A DNA stretch of 52,951 nt from CAZEGV01 sp964511645 (lineage in GTDB: Bacteria; Bacteroidota; Bacteroidia; Cytophagales; JAAEPT01), in contig CAZEGV010000010.1 in NCBI GenBank assembly GCA_964511645.1, forward strand, positions 1 through 52,951, given 5' to 3'. The number at the start of each line of letters is the position of its first letter. Position 1 is the stretch's first letter. The notes under the pieces are model-generated. The model made no database searches, was not told the DNA's origin, and saw nothing but the letters and a program-made list of their open reading frames with translations. Positions 25,977 to 33,956 of this stretch are shown piece after piece. A program made the position numbers and the translations under genes.

Positions 25977-26596
25977 CTTAAAATAAGTTGATGGTTAAAT
26001 TCAGAAATAATACGGTGATCATGGGTAATAATCACCAATGTTATCCCAAGATTTTCTGCTTTGTTTTGTAATAAATTAACTACTGCTAGTGCATTGTCAT
26101 CATCCAAGTGTGAGCTTGGTTCGTCTGCGAGTAATAAACTTGGGGAGCCAATCAATGCTCTTGCTATAGATACTCTTTGTTTTTCTCCCCCAGATAGTTG
26201 GTGAGGAAATTTATTAGCGACAGAAGAAATATCTAGTTCTTCTAATAATTCTTCCAAATAATTTTCTTTTTTCTTATTAAATAATATGGCGGTTAAAATA
26301 TTTTCTTTTGCCGTGAGTGATTTTATAAGATGATGTTGCTGAAAGACGAGCCCAATATGCTCTATTCTAAATTTATCTTTTTGTTTTTCTGCCAAAGTAT
26401 CAATCTGAATGTCTTGAAAAGAAATATTCCCGCTAGACACTGGCGTTAATCCTGCTATGGCATGAATGAGGGATGATTTACCTGTTCCTGATTTCCCTAT
26501 AATCAAAGTGTGTTGCTTTTCTTTGATTTCAAAATCAGGGTAAGTAATGGTTTTGCCTTCTTTATACGTGATTGATAAGTTTTTCCAACTGAGCAT
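25973..26596 (-). CDS. LolD/MacB-type ABC transporter ATP-binding protein
   Basis: The 207-residue ATPase has Walker A GKSGTGKSS (34-42), the Q-loop in LVFQQHHL, the signature LSGGEKQR (134-141) and Walker B LLLADEPSSHLDD (Asp158, Glu159). It belongs to the group that works with FtsX-like permeases, and its permease overlaps its stop by four bases (ATGA). It is the first gene of the module. A folded repeat lies upstream. Confidence 0.88.
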   Translation of the reverse strand: MLSWKNLSITYKEGKTITYPDFEIKEKQHTLIIGKSGTGKSSLIHAIAGLTPVSSGNISFQDIQIDTLAEKQKDKFRIEHIGLVFQQHHLIKSLTAKENILTAILFNKKKENYLEELLEELDISSVANKFPHQLSGGEKQRVSIARALIGSPSLLLADEPSSHLDDDNALAVVNLLQNKAENLGITLVIITHDHRIISEFNHQLILR

Positions 26597-26652
26597 TATG
26601 CAAGTTAATGAAAAGATAGTGGTGTTATGAAGTAGAAAGAAATATTTTTAGT

Positions 26653-26804
26653 AGGGAGGCTTGCGTCAGGGATAGTAGCGGCATCCTTTTTTGTTTTAAT
26701 TCACAAGGGTTTCTTGTCTTCAATTAGTTCAGACTGATACTAATAAATTCAACATTGTACTAAAAAAACAAAAAAGATACAGCGAATAGCCCGCTTGACG
26801 CCCT
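26653..26804. repeat. Structured intergenic repeat, copy 2
   Basis: The left arm GGGATAGTAGCGGCATCC is followed by TTTTTTGTTTT; the right arm is AAAACAAAAAAG, then ATACAGCGAATAGCCCG. The T- and A-rich tracts pair over at least 11 bases, and outer bases GCGTCA and TGACGC also pair, giving one long hairpin. It fills most of the gap between the ABC ATPase and the cysteine desulfurase gene. Confidence 0.6.
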
Positions 26805-26811
26805 AATGATA

Positions 26812-27930
26812 TTATAATTTTCTCAAAACAGAAATCACCTTATCTAATTCGGCTGTTGTAGTGTCTTTCCCAAAGGAGAAACGAATAGTAGGGAAAACAT
26901 TTCTATTTCCATTAATATTTCTGAGTACGTGAGAGCCTTGTAGTGATCCGCTAGCACAAGCACTCCCGCCAGAAACTGCAATTCCGTTGAGGTCTAAATG
27001 AAAAAGTAGCGTGTCTGATAAGTCGGCACGAGGAATAGTCAAGCTCACAATATTAGACATCCCATTGTCTGGCTGATTGAATATGGCACCCGTAATATGT
27101 GTTTTGATTGCTGAGATAAAATAAGATTTTAACTTATTGAGATGATTTTCTCTTACCTCTAGCTCTTCATAAGCAAGCGAAAAAGCTTCCACCATCCCTA
27201 CTATACTAGCAACGTCTTCCGTACCTGCCCTAAGACTTCTCTCTTGTGTACCGCCATAAATAATTGCAGAAAGTGGCTGTCTTGCAACCAAAAACCCGAC
27301 TCCTTTGGGTCCATAAAACTTATGTGAAGAGGCAGTAATAAAATCAGGTATATGATTTTGTCCAAAGTCAAATTTGATATGAGAAATTGTTTGTACCGTA
27401 TCAGAATGAAACAAAGCATTGTAGCGAGTACAAATTTCTTTGATTTGAGCAATGGGGTTAATCACTCCTATTTCATTATTTCCGTGCATTATGGTCACTA
27501 ATGAGCTTGGGTATTGACTAAGTAAGGCTGTTAAATGCATTAAGTCAATACTGTGATTTTCTAGTAAATCAAGGTAATAAACTTGAGCCAATCCTTCTGT
27601 TTCGATAGCTTCTAAAGCATGTAATACAGCATGGTGTTCTAATGGTGAGGCTATTATGTGTTTAATGTTATGTTTACGAATAGCCCCAAATATTGCGAGA
27701 TTATCGGCTTCGGTACCTCCAGAGGTAAATATTATTTCATTTGGAGAACAATTGATTAATTTTGCTAAGTGCTTACGAGCCGTTTCGATGGCTACTTTTG
27801 CTTTTCTACCTAAGCTATGTGTGGAGGATGGGTTTCCATATACTTCAGTCAAATAAGGCAACATTTTTTCCAAAACTCGTGAGTCAAGTGGAGATGTTGC
27901 GGCATAATCAAGATAAATAGGGGCTTGCAT
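26812..27930 (-). CDS. Cysteine desulfurase (NifS/IscS family)
   Basis: This PLP enzyme takes sulfur from cysteine as an enzyme-bound persulfide for Fe-S clusters or tRNA thiolation. The 372-residue protein has YLDYAATSPLD at its start, the PLP lysine in SSHKFYGPKG (Lys204), His in EHHAVLHAL, and the catalytic Cys in SGGSACASGS (Cys325). The short catalytic loop and SACASGS fit the IscS/NifS class, not SufS. No iscU or iscA is adjacent. It starts where the phosphohexomutase ends (one-base overlap), so they share a transcript. Confidence 0.92.
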   Translation of the reverse strand: MQAPIYLDYAATSPLDSRVLEKMLPYLTEVYGNPSSTHSLGRKAKVAIETARKHLAKLINCSPNEIIFTSGGTEADNLAIFGAIRKHNIKHIIASPLEHHAVLHALEAIETEGLAQVYYLDLLENHSIDLMHLTALLSQYPSSLVTIMHGNNEIGVINPIAQIKEICTRYNALFHSDTVQTISHIKFDFGQNHIPDFITASSHKFYGPKGVGFLVARQPLSAIIYGGTQERSLRAGTEDVASIVGMVEAFSLAYEELEVRENHLNKLKSYFISAIKTHITGAIFNQPDNGMSNIVSLTIPRADLSDTLLFHLDLNGIAVSGGSACASGSLQGSHVLRNINGNRNVFPTIRFSFGKDTTTAELDKVISVLRKL

Positions 27931-29315
27931 TAAGCAATAATTTCTTTTATCTTTTTGATAACAGCATTAGCAAGTTCATCAGCTCGCTCTTTGCTCACAG
28001 CCTCCGAATAAATACGGATAATAGGTTCTGTATTAGATTTACGTAAGTGTATCCATTCTTTTGTTTCTTCAAAGTCTACTTTCACTCCATCTATTGTATT
28101 GACAGTGTATTGGCTATACGCTTTCTCTAAAGCTATCAGTACTTTATCAACATTTATTTCTGGCGTAAGCTCTATTTTATTTTTTGAAATTTCATATTGT
28201 GGATACGAAGCCTTAAGGGCTGACATTGTTTTTCTTTCTTTAGCAAAATGAGTCAAAAACAAAGCAATTCCTACGATTGAGTCACGTCCATAATGTAATT
28301 CTGGGTAGATAACTCCACCATTTCCTTCTCCACCAATTTTAGCACCAAGTTCTTTCATTTTATTCACCACATTGACTTCTCCCACTGCCGATGGCTGATA
28401 TTCGCAGCCAGCCGCTTCGGTTACGTCCCGCAATGCTCTACTAGATGACAGGTTAGAAACTGTTGCCGTTTTGGTATGCTTGAGTATAAAATCAGCTACT
28501 GCAACAATTGTGTATTCCTCGCCAAACATTGCTCCGTCTTCACACACAAAAGCAAGTCTATCTACATCTGGGTCTACTGTGATCCCCATGTGACAGTTTT
28601 GAGATTTTACAGTATCTGCCAGTACTGTTAAGTTTTCGGGTAATGGCTCTGGGTTATGTGGAAAATTTCCATTAGGCTCACAGTATAATTCCTCTACTTC
28701 TACTCCTAACTTAGCCAACAAAATAGGGAGAGCAATCCCTCCTGTAGAGTTCACACAGTCTATTGCTACTTTTATATTGGCTTTTTTGATTGCTTCTACA
28801 TCTATATAAGGGATATCTAATACTTTTTGAATGTGCTTGTCGATATATGTATCGTCCTGTGTGATAACCCCAATTTTATCATGGCTGACAAAATCAAAAT
28901 CTTCATTTTCTGCTACTTCTAATAAAGCGGTACCTTCTTCGGCAGAAATAAACTCTCCTTTTTCGTTCAATAACTTTAAGGCATTCCATTGTGCGGGATT
29001 ATGACTAGCCGTTAAAATGATTCCTCCTCCTGCATTCTCCATTGGCACGGCAATTTCTACGGTAGGAGTGGTAGAAAGCCCCAAATCTACTACATCTATC
29101 CCTAAACCTGCCAAAGTATTGGTGACTAATGCTGATATCATTGCACCAGAAGTACGGGCATCACGACCCACTACTACTTTTTTGTTTTTTCCTTCTCTAA
29201 TGAGTATCGTTCCGTAGGCTGATACAAATTTAACAACGTCTACCGGAGTTAGGTTTTCACCTGGCTGACCTCCAATTGTACCACGTATTCCAGAAATTGA
29301 TTTGATTAAAGTCAT
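27930..29315 (-). CDS. glmM: Phosphoglucosamine mutase (alpha-D-phosphohexomutase family)
   Basis: GlmM interconverts glucosamine-6-phosphate and glucosamine-1-phosphate for UDP-GlcNAc synthesis. The 461-residue protein has the phosphoserine loop TASHNPAQWN (Ser104), the metal loop DPDVDRLAF, the sugar-binding GGEGNGGVIYPELHYGRD and the C-terminal phosphate-binding RKSNTEPIIRI. These place it surely in the superfamily; GlmM versus phosphomannomutase is decided only by similarity to annotated Bacteroidota proteins, so specificity is less sure. It overlaps the cysteine desulfurase by one base. Confidence 0.85.
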   Translation of the reverse strand: MTLIKSISGIRGTIGGQPGENLTPVDVVKFVSAYGTILIREGKNKKVVVGRDARTSGAMISALVTNTLAGLGIDVVDLGLSTTPTVEIAVPMENAGGGIILTASHNPAQWNALKLLNEKGEFISAEEGTALLEVAENEDFDFVSHDKIGVITQDDTYIDKHIQKVLDIPYIDVEAIKKANIKVAIDCVNSTGGIALPILLAKLGVEVEELYCEPNGNFPHNPEPLPENLTVLADTVKSQNCHMGITVDPDVDRLAFVCEDGAMFGEEYTIVAVADFILKHTKTATVSNLSSSRALRDVTEAAGCEYQPSAVGEVNVVNKMKELGAKIGGEGNGGVIYPELHYGRDSIVGIALFLTHFAKERKTMSALKASYPQYEISKNKIELTPEINVDKVLIALEKAYSQYTVNTIDGVKVDFEETKEWIHLRKSNTEPIIRIYSEAVSKERADELANAVIKKIKEIIA

Positions 29316-29342
29316 TTTTGTAAAGTTTTTTTTGTAAAAAAA

Positions 29343-29585
29343 TTAATCGAATTTAGACAACACTTTTAAGACTTCGTTTTCAGGCTCTTCAACCTCATCT
29401 TTACCGCAAGGCTCTTCTCCTACAGTCTTACCACAATAGCTACAAGTAGCTCCTTCTTCACGTAAAAATGGACTTTGAGAAGCACAAGTTCCTTTAAACT
29501 CTCCATCTTTTAGAAAAAGTAATCTTACTGACATCAAGAGAAAGAATGTGGCAATTAAGCCTATTGCGAGAAATAATTCAGTCAT
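29343..29585 (-). CDS. Small membrane protein with four Cys (NqrM-like, tentative)
   Basis: The 80-residue protein has one N-terminal helix (about residues 4-25), then FKGTCASQSPF, ATCSYCGK and EEPCGKDE, giving four cysteines (34, 48, 51, 60), and an acidic tail. The plan resembles NqrM (DUF539), which helps mature the iron site of Na+-translocating NADH:quinone reductase, whose motif is also KG[ST]C after a single helix. No nqr genes are nearby, and the acidic tail is extra. It lies 27 bases before glmM. Confidence 0.5.
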   Translation of the reverse strand: MTELFLAIGLIATFFLLMSVRLLFLKDGEFKGTCASQSPFLREEGATCSYCGKTVGEEPCGKDEVEEPENEVLKVLSKFD

Positions 29586-29685
29586 AATCTTATTTTTATA
29601 ATGTAAAGATATAACAAGAACAGTAGAAATAAAAAAAATGTTCGGCTTATACTAAAACATATAACCCAAACATCTTTAAAAAAAA

Positions 29686-30141
29686 TTAATGTGCTAAAAT
29701 AATAGCTAAGTTATGCAAAGACCTTCTTTCGGGTTTGCTAATAGATAAATAACCCAAAACACCCCCAGAAGCCTCTGCTACTGTTCGTGCTAATTCTTCT
29801 ACCGTGTCAACAAATACTTCAGAATAAAATCTGTCCATTTTATCAAAAATCACTTGTGTTTGTTTGAGGTGTTCACGAATTTCTCCATTACGAGCTTTTG
29901 AATTTTCTGGGTATCGTTCCGTTAAACGCTCTAAAGTTCCTGGGAAATTATCGCTTACTTCTTTAAAGAATTCTTTAAGCTCATCAACAGCCGTGTAAGA
30001 CTTTACTCGCATCAATTCTTTTGCTGCTTTTTTTTCATCCAAATCAATATTGCCGTCTGCTCCTGCTACTAATATTGTAGCCAATACTGGCACTTCTTTT
30101 AAAAAAGTTAATTCTGCTTCTGAAAGGTTATCAAATACCAT
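29686..30141 (-). CDS. TerB-like helical protein of unknown function
   Basis: The 151-residue soluble protein is almost all helix. ILVAGADGNIDLDEKKAAKEL near residue 27 recalls the Asp-rich helix turn of TerB-like (tellurite-resistance) domains, which often bind metal ions. No signal peptide is seen. No other ter genes are near. A TATTTTTG box lies about 29 bases upstream (30170-30177, minus strand) and could be its promoter. The family call is moderate; the function is not known. Confidence 0.5.
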   Translation of the reverse strand: MVFDNLSEAELTFLKEVPVLATILVAGADGNIDLDEKKAAKELMRVKSYTAVDELKEFFKEVSDNFPGTLERLTERYPENSKARNGEIREHLKQTQVIFDKMDRFYSEVFVDTVEELARTVAEASGGVLGYLSISKPERRSLHNLAIILAH

Positions 30142-30243
30142 GTTTATTATTGTCTAATTTTATCTGTCGCAAAAATAAAATTTTTTATATGATTACCCTT
30201 CATTATAAGAAATAATTTTTTCAGTAAGAGGCAGTTATTTTAA

Positions 30244-30807
30244 TTACCTATGGTTTTGTATAAACTCTGTCGGGTCTAAATAGCCAGAGGTATCATTAGA
30301 ATAGCCGTTTCCTATTGGCATCATCCATTTATTTCTTATTTCAAAATGAAGGTGAGCCAAATAAATTCCGTGAACATTACCTATTGTTGCGATTTTAGTT
30401 CCTTTTTTTATCCATTTTTTTTGTTTAACTAGAATAGTATCACAATGAGCATACAAAGATTCAATTTTTTCTCCAGATGGTAATTGGTGTATTACACGTA
30501 TTATATTGCCCCAACCACCAGCTACATCTTGAGCAAAATACACAAAACCATCTGCTATAACATATATAGGATCTCCCAAATCAGTATTCCCTCCTGTTAT
30601 TGCATTCCAATCATCACCTAGGTGATGATTTTTACCAAACTTTTGTGCGTTATAATATCCCTTAGCATTAGGTTTTCCTACGGGGTAATCAAAAGATTTG
30701 GAAAGATAATCCATGTTATACTTAAATCCTGTATCAACCCCATCTTCTTTATAGCAATGAGAAGAAATTAAAAACATTAAAGAAAAACATGTCAAAACAT
30801 ACTTCAT
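30244..30807 (-). CDS. M23-family (LytM-type) peptidoglycan endopeptidase
   Basis: M23 enzymes cut peptide cross-links of peptidoglycan using a single zinc. The 187-residue protein has a signal peptide with Cys18 near its end (a possible but non-ideal lipobox, SSHC), then HHLGDDWN with zinc-ligand His62 and Asp66, His121 in YAHCD, and the paired His152/His154 in AHLHFEIRNKW. All catalytic residues are present, so it should be active, unlike EnvC-type activators. It is short for the family, with no LysM or SH3 domain. It overlaps the upstream NlpC/P60-like gene by four bases. Confidence 0.88.
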   Translation of the reverse strand: MKYVLTCFSLMFLISSHCYKEDGVDTGFKYNMDYLSKSFDYPVGKPNAKGYYNAQKFGKNHHLGDDWNAITGGNTDLGDPIYVIADGFVYFAQDVAGGWGNIIRVIHQLPSGEKIESLYAHCDTILVKQKKWIKKGTKIATIGNVHGIYLAHLHFEIRNKWMMPIGNGYSNDTSGYLDPTEFIQNHR

Positions 30808-31547
30808 GGCGTAATAATTTTAAGTACTGACTGATTCAGCCATTTATTTAGTAAAATCTTATTGGTGCTTAATGCTACGATGTAAAAAAAACTATAGGAA
30901 TTAAACACATCAGATTTCTCAATAGGCTCTACCATTACTTCTCCTTTCATATAATTAGAATGGATGATGTATATATTTGATTTTTCTTTATACAAAAATC
31001 CTACATGACCTTCTCCAAAACCAAGAAAATATATTCCTTCTTTGAGCGTATCGTTAATCTTTGAGACATAATCATCAATTGAACTCTCTGTCAATTTATT
31101 AACAACTCCTTCTATTTGTAGTGATTTAGCTTCATACAATGGTGATTGCTGAGCCAATTTATAACGGTTAAGATTAATGCCTAAATCACGTAAAGTAGTA
31201 GATACAAAATAACCACAAGCCACGTCCCCTTGTAGAGGTGTTGACGTATGCCCTTCAAAATCCCACGAAGTGCCGTACCAATAAGGAATGATTTGATAAA
31301 CCAACAAGTGACTAAACAATTGAGACAAAGAGTCATCAGTAATCGTTTGTTGAGCTACCTGATTACGGATAAGGTTTAACTCAGACTTAAGCTTTAAGTA
31401 TGACTTGGTTGAATCATAAGCTTTCATCCAATTAGATTCTTTTTCCTCGACAATCATTTGAGCTTCTACAATTGCTGTTTTAGTTTTGTTCTCATTTACA
31501 GAATAAGAACAACAGCAAAAACCCACTAATAAAATAACATACTTCAT
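30804..31547 (-). CDS. NlpC/P60-like cysteine peptidase or amidase, exported
   Basis: From the ATG at 31547 the protein has 247 residues. MKYVILLVGFCCCSYS looks like a signal or lipoprotein leader (Cys11-13). The catalytic core reads as Cys111 in GDVACGYFVSTTL, His181 in GEGHVGFLY and a polar residue near IIHSN (His196/Asn198), the Cys-His-polar arrangement of the papain-like NlpC/P60 group. Longer starts to 31640 would add a hydrophobic stretch overlapping the neighbouring gene and are unlikely. Its four-base overlap with the M23 gene ties both to cell-wall cutting. Confidence 0.65.
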   Translation of the reverse strand: MKYVILLVGFCCCSYSVNENKTKTAIVEAQMIVEEKESNWMKAYDSTKSYLKLKSELNLIRNQVAQQTITDDSLSQLFSHLLVYQIIPYWYGTSWDFEGHTSTPLQGDVACGYFVSTTLRDLGINLNRYKLAQQSPLYEAKSLQIEGVVNKLTESSIDDYVSKINDTLKEGIYFLGFGEGHVGFLYKEKSNIYIIHSNYMKGEVMVEPIEKSDVFNSYSFFYIVALSTNKILLNKWLNQSVLKIITP

Positions 31548-31587
31548 AAAAGTATAATGTAAGAAAAACAAAAGGTTACACTTTTGA

Positions 31588-32259
31588 TTAGCTAAACAAT
31601 TGCTTAGTTCTAACCAAGCGAAAAGACCAATAAAAAACACACAACAAAACTCCCATAAATATTGTCATTCCCCAAGTTCTTGGGTGCGTCATTGGGTGAA
31701 GGAATCGGTCTGTAATATCTACAAATAAAGTATGGGGATTATTAACAATATCCCAAGTATTCCAACGTAAAAACCTACCGAGATAAACCCCAAACGCACT
31801 TAAGAAAAGCATAAAGGTAATTAACATTGACCTTGATTTACTTCCCATAAATTGACTTAAGATTTTCTCAACTCTCCATAAGCTTACAAAACCTACCAAT
31901 AAACCTACCCAAGCAAAAAACAGAATCATAATAAGGTCATACCATATTGGTACTGACGACCTCATTCTCAAATGAAACAAGTCAGTAAGGATATAAGGTG
32001 CGTTAGGAAAAAAGACTAGCCAAGTAAGCAAAACTACTCCTACAAGTGCTTTTTTGTTCTTCAAGTTTTGAAAAGAAGACAAGCCTAACAATAAAAACCA
32101 CGGAATATAAGCCAAAAACAAATTCCAATTAAGGAATAAGTAAAAGGAAGTGCCGCTCATCCACACCCTAAAGATAGAGAGCAACAAACAGAAAACACCT
32201 AAGCCCCCAAAAAAGAGAATCTCAGTGCTGAAAATTGTTTTTTTTAACTGCTTATTCAT
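31588..32259 (-). CDS. DUF1361 integral membrane protein
   Basis: The 223-residue protein has seven or so membrane helices. Its hallmark is FFPNAPYILTDLFHLR followed by PIWYDLIMILFFAWVGLLVG, which are conserved in DUF1361. Function is unknown. It overlaps the kinase gene by eight bases and precedes the NlpC/P60-like gene by about 40, so it belongs to the cell-wall operon. Confidence 0.82.
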   Translation of the reverse strand: MNKQLKKTIFSTEILFFGGLGVFCLLLSIFRVWMSGTSFYLFLNWNLFLAYIPWFLLLGLSSFQNLKNKKALVGVVLLTWLVFFPNAPYILTDLFHLRMRSSVPIWYDLIMILFFAWVGLLVGFVSLWRVEKILSQFMGSKSRSMLITFMLFLSAFGVYLGRFLRWNTWDIVNNPHTLFVDITDRFLHPMTHPRTWGMTIFMGVLLCVFYWSFRLVRTKQLFS

Positions 32260-32638
32260 AAATGCATTTTATAATTTTTGGAACAAATATAATACCTGCT
32301 ATCACTACTGATGTAATCGCCGAAAGAAGAACCCCAGCCGCTGCTAAATCTTTTGACTTTTTAATCAACTCTTGATAATCTGACGAACTGTAATCTGCCA
32401 ATGCCTCTAATGCTGAATTAATTGCCTCTAAGCTCAATACAAAGCCAATACACAATACAACAGCAATCCACTCATATGAGTTAATATCAAAAGACCATCC
32501 CAAAACAAAAACAAATACCATTGCTACTAAATGAACCCTTGAATTATGTTCATTTAGCAATAAGTCTTGAAGACCTCTCCAAGCATATTTAAAGCTTTTT
32601 AGTCTAGCTAAAACAAAAAAATTCGTATCGGATTTCAT
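32252..32638 (-). CDS. dgkA: Undecaprenol/diacylglycerol kinase (DgkA family)
   Basis: Small trimeric membrane kinases of this family phosphorylate diacylglycerol or, in most Gram-positives and many others, undecaprenol. The 128-residue protein has three membrane segments, the ExxN motif in SLEAINSALEALAD and KDLAAAGVLLSA, both active-site signatures. Because it sits with peptidoglycan hydrolases, undecaprenol recycling is the more likely role here (inference). It leads the operon. Confidence 0.9.
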   Translation of the reverse strand: MKSDTNFFVLARLKSFKYAWRGLQDLLLNEHNSRVHLVAMVFVFVLGWSFDINSYEWIAVVLCIGFVLSLEAINSALEALADYSSSDYQELIKKSKDLAAAGVLLSAITSVVIAGIIFVPKIIKCIYE

Positions 32639-32672
32639 AAACCATTAACGTAGGAATATTAAAAATATTATT

Positions 32673-32816
32673 TCAAAAAATACGCTTATCTCTTTGGGCA
32701 ATTTTTACAGCGTGTTTTGTTTTTTTGTGTTTTTTACAACAACTCTTAAAAACACACTGTTGCTTTTCACTAAAGGATTGAAAATATTTATCTTGAAGAT
32801 CTAATTGATTATCCAT
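32673..32816 (-). CDS. 47-residue Lys- and Cys-rich protein (small ORF)
   Basis: This minus-strand frame reads MDNQLDLQDKYFQSFSEKQQ, then CVFKSCCKKHKKTKHAVKIA and QRDKRIF. The CxxxxCC run and basic tail resemble tiny conserved Bacteroidota proteins of unknown role. The start is the first ATG in frame; I did not find a strong promoter. It could be a nucleic-acid or metal-binding protein, but nothing here proves that it is translated. Confidence 0.4.
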   Translation of the reverse strand: MDNQLDLQDKYFQSFSEKQQCVFKSCCKKHKKTKHAVKIAQRDKRIF

Positions 32817-32866
32817 CGGACTGCAAGTTAATTAACGATCAGTCTAAATAAAAATAAAGAACTAAA

Positions 32867-33793
32867 TTATCTCAAAAATTCAATAATTAACTCCTCATGC
32901 CAAAACACTCCCTTAAGGTTAATGGTAGAAAAACCCACATGTCCTCCCTTAAGAGGTAGGTTTAACACAATATTTGAATTCTCTTTAAGTATTTGAATAG
33001 TATCATTCGATATAGGCGTTATTGTGTCATTAAGTGCATTAACACAAAGTAATTCAGTTTTAATTTCACTCAAAAAATACTTGGCACTACTTTTCTGATA
33101 ATAATCATTAGCATTATCAAAGCCATGAGCTGGTGCAGTATAAAGCTCATCTATATCCCTAATTGTTTTGCATTTCCGAATCGCTTCTTTAGTTACCAAG
33201 TCAGGAAATTCATCTGCTTTCTGACACAAAAAAGGTTTTAATCCTCTCACAAACTTATTCTGATAAAGTCGGTTAGTAAACCGCTCAAGGTTATGGCTAC
33301 TCACAAAAAGATCAAAAGGAGCACAAACTGAAATAGCTTTTTGAAAAACACTTGGATAGCGGTAAATATAATTCAGAACAATACTCCCACCCAAACTATA
33401 GCCTAACAGGTACATATTACTGTAAGTTTGAGTGCTCACTACCTCATGTAAATCTTGGTAATTAGAAGAGTGGTAAGCTTTAAAACTCTTATTCGGGATT
33501 CCACCACCACGATGATCAGGCACAAGTACGTCATAACCTGCTTGATATAGATAATACGCCGAGTTTTTGATGTAATATCTTGTAGCATCAGAGCCTAATC
33601 CAGGAATTATAACAAGTAATTTTCGCTTTGAATCTCCCGAATGCCTGAACCAGTTCAGTTGAGTAATATCCCCATCCGAAAAAGTAAAAACTTCTTTATC
33701 ATAATCCTTAGCAACAGTTTTTCTAAAAAGTGCAGGTATAATTGTCTCAATATGACTACTGATTGCCCACCAAGGTTTTGTATATGAATTCAA
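32867..33793 (-). CDS. YheT-like alpha/beta hydrolase
   Basis: The 308-residue protein has LLVIIPGLGSDA (oxyanion region), the nucleophile in LLGYSLGGSIVLNYI, the acid in NALNDTITP and the base in LKGGHVGF, a complete alpha/beta-hydrolase triad. PWWAISSHIETIIPALFRK at the start is the YheT-type N-terminus. Substrate unknown; eukaryotic relatives act on lipids. It is followed at its 5' side by a folded repeat and is probably transcribed alone. Confidence 0.85.
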   Translation of the reverse strand: MNSYTKPWWAISSHIETIIPALFRKTVAKDYDKEVFTFSDGDITQLNWFRHSGDSKRKLLVIIPGLGSDATRYYIKNSAYYLYQAGYDVLVPDHRGGGIPNKSFKAYHSSNYQDLHEVVSTQTYSNMYLLGYSLGGSIVLNYIYRYPSVFQKAISVCAPFDLFVSSHNLERFTNRLYQNKFVRGLKPFLCQKADEFPDLVTKEAIRKCKTIRDIDELYTAPAHGFDNANDYYQKSSAKYFLSEIKTELLCVNALNDTITPISNDTIQILKENSNIVLNLPLKGGHVGFSTINLKGVFWHEELIIEFLR

Positions 33794-33852
33794 CTTTTTT
33801 ATTTGGGGGGCTTCCCCCTTTCGTTTTCTTTCGCTATCGCTTCATTACACTT

Positions 33853-33931
33853 TCGGGTCGGGCTTTCGCTACTCAATCTTTCCGATGAAAAATCGAAAAG
33901 GATTTCAAACAAACCGCTCTATCCCTAAGCC
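33853..33931 (-). repeat. Structured intergenic repeat, copy 3
   Basis: On the minus strand it reads CTTAGGGATAGAGCGG, then ATCCTTTTCGAT-TTTTC-ATCGGAAAGATTG, then AGCGAAAGCCCGACCC. The core ATCCTTTtCGAT/ATCGGAAAGAT pairs, and its arms match copies 1, 2 and 4. It lies directly downstream of moxR, so it may end that operon. Confidence 0.6.
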
Positions 33932-33956
33932 ATTTGTCAGCTTACAGAATCGTTTA

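Noticed and set aside
31548..31640. Longer start for the NlpC/P60-like protein
   Set aside because: The added residues overlap the DUF1361 gene and put the signal sequence internally; ATG at 31547 is better.
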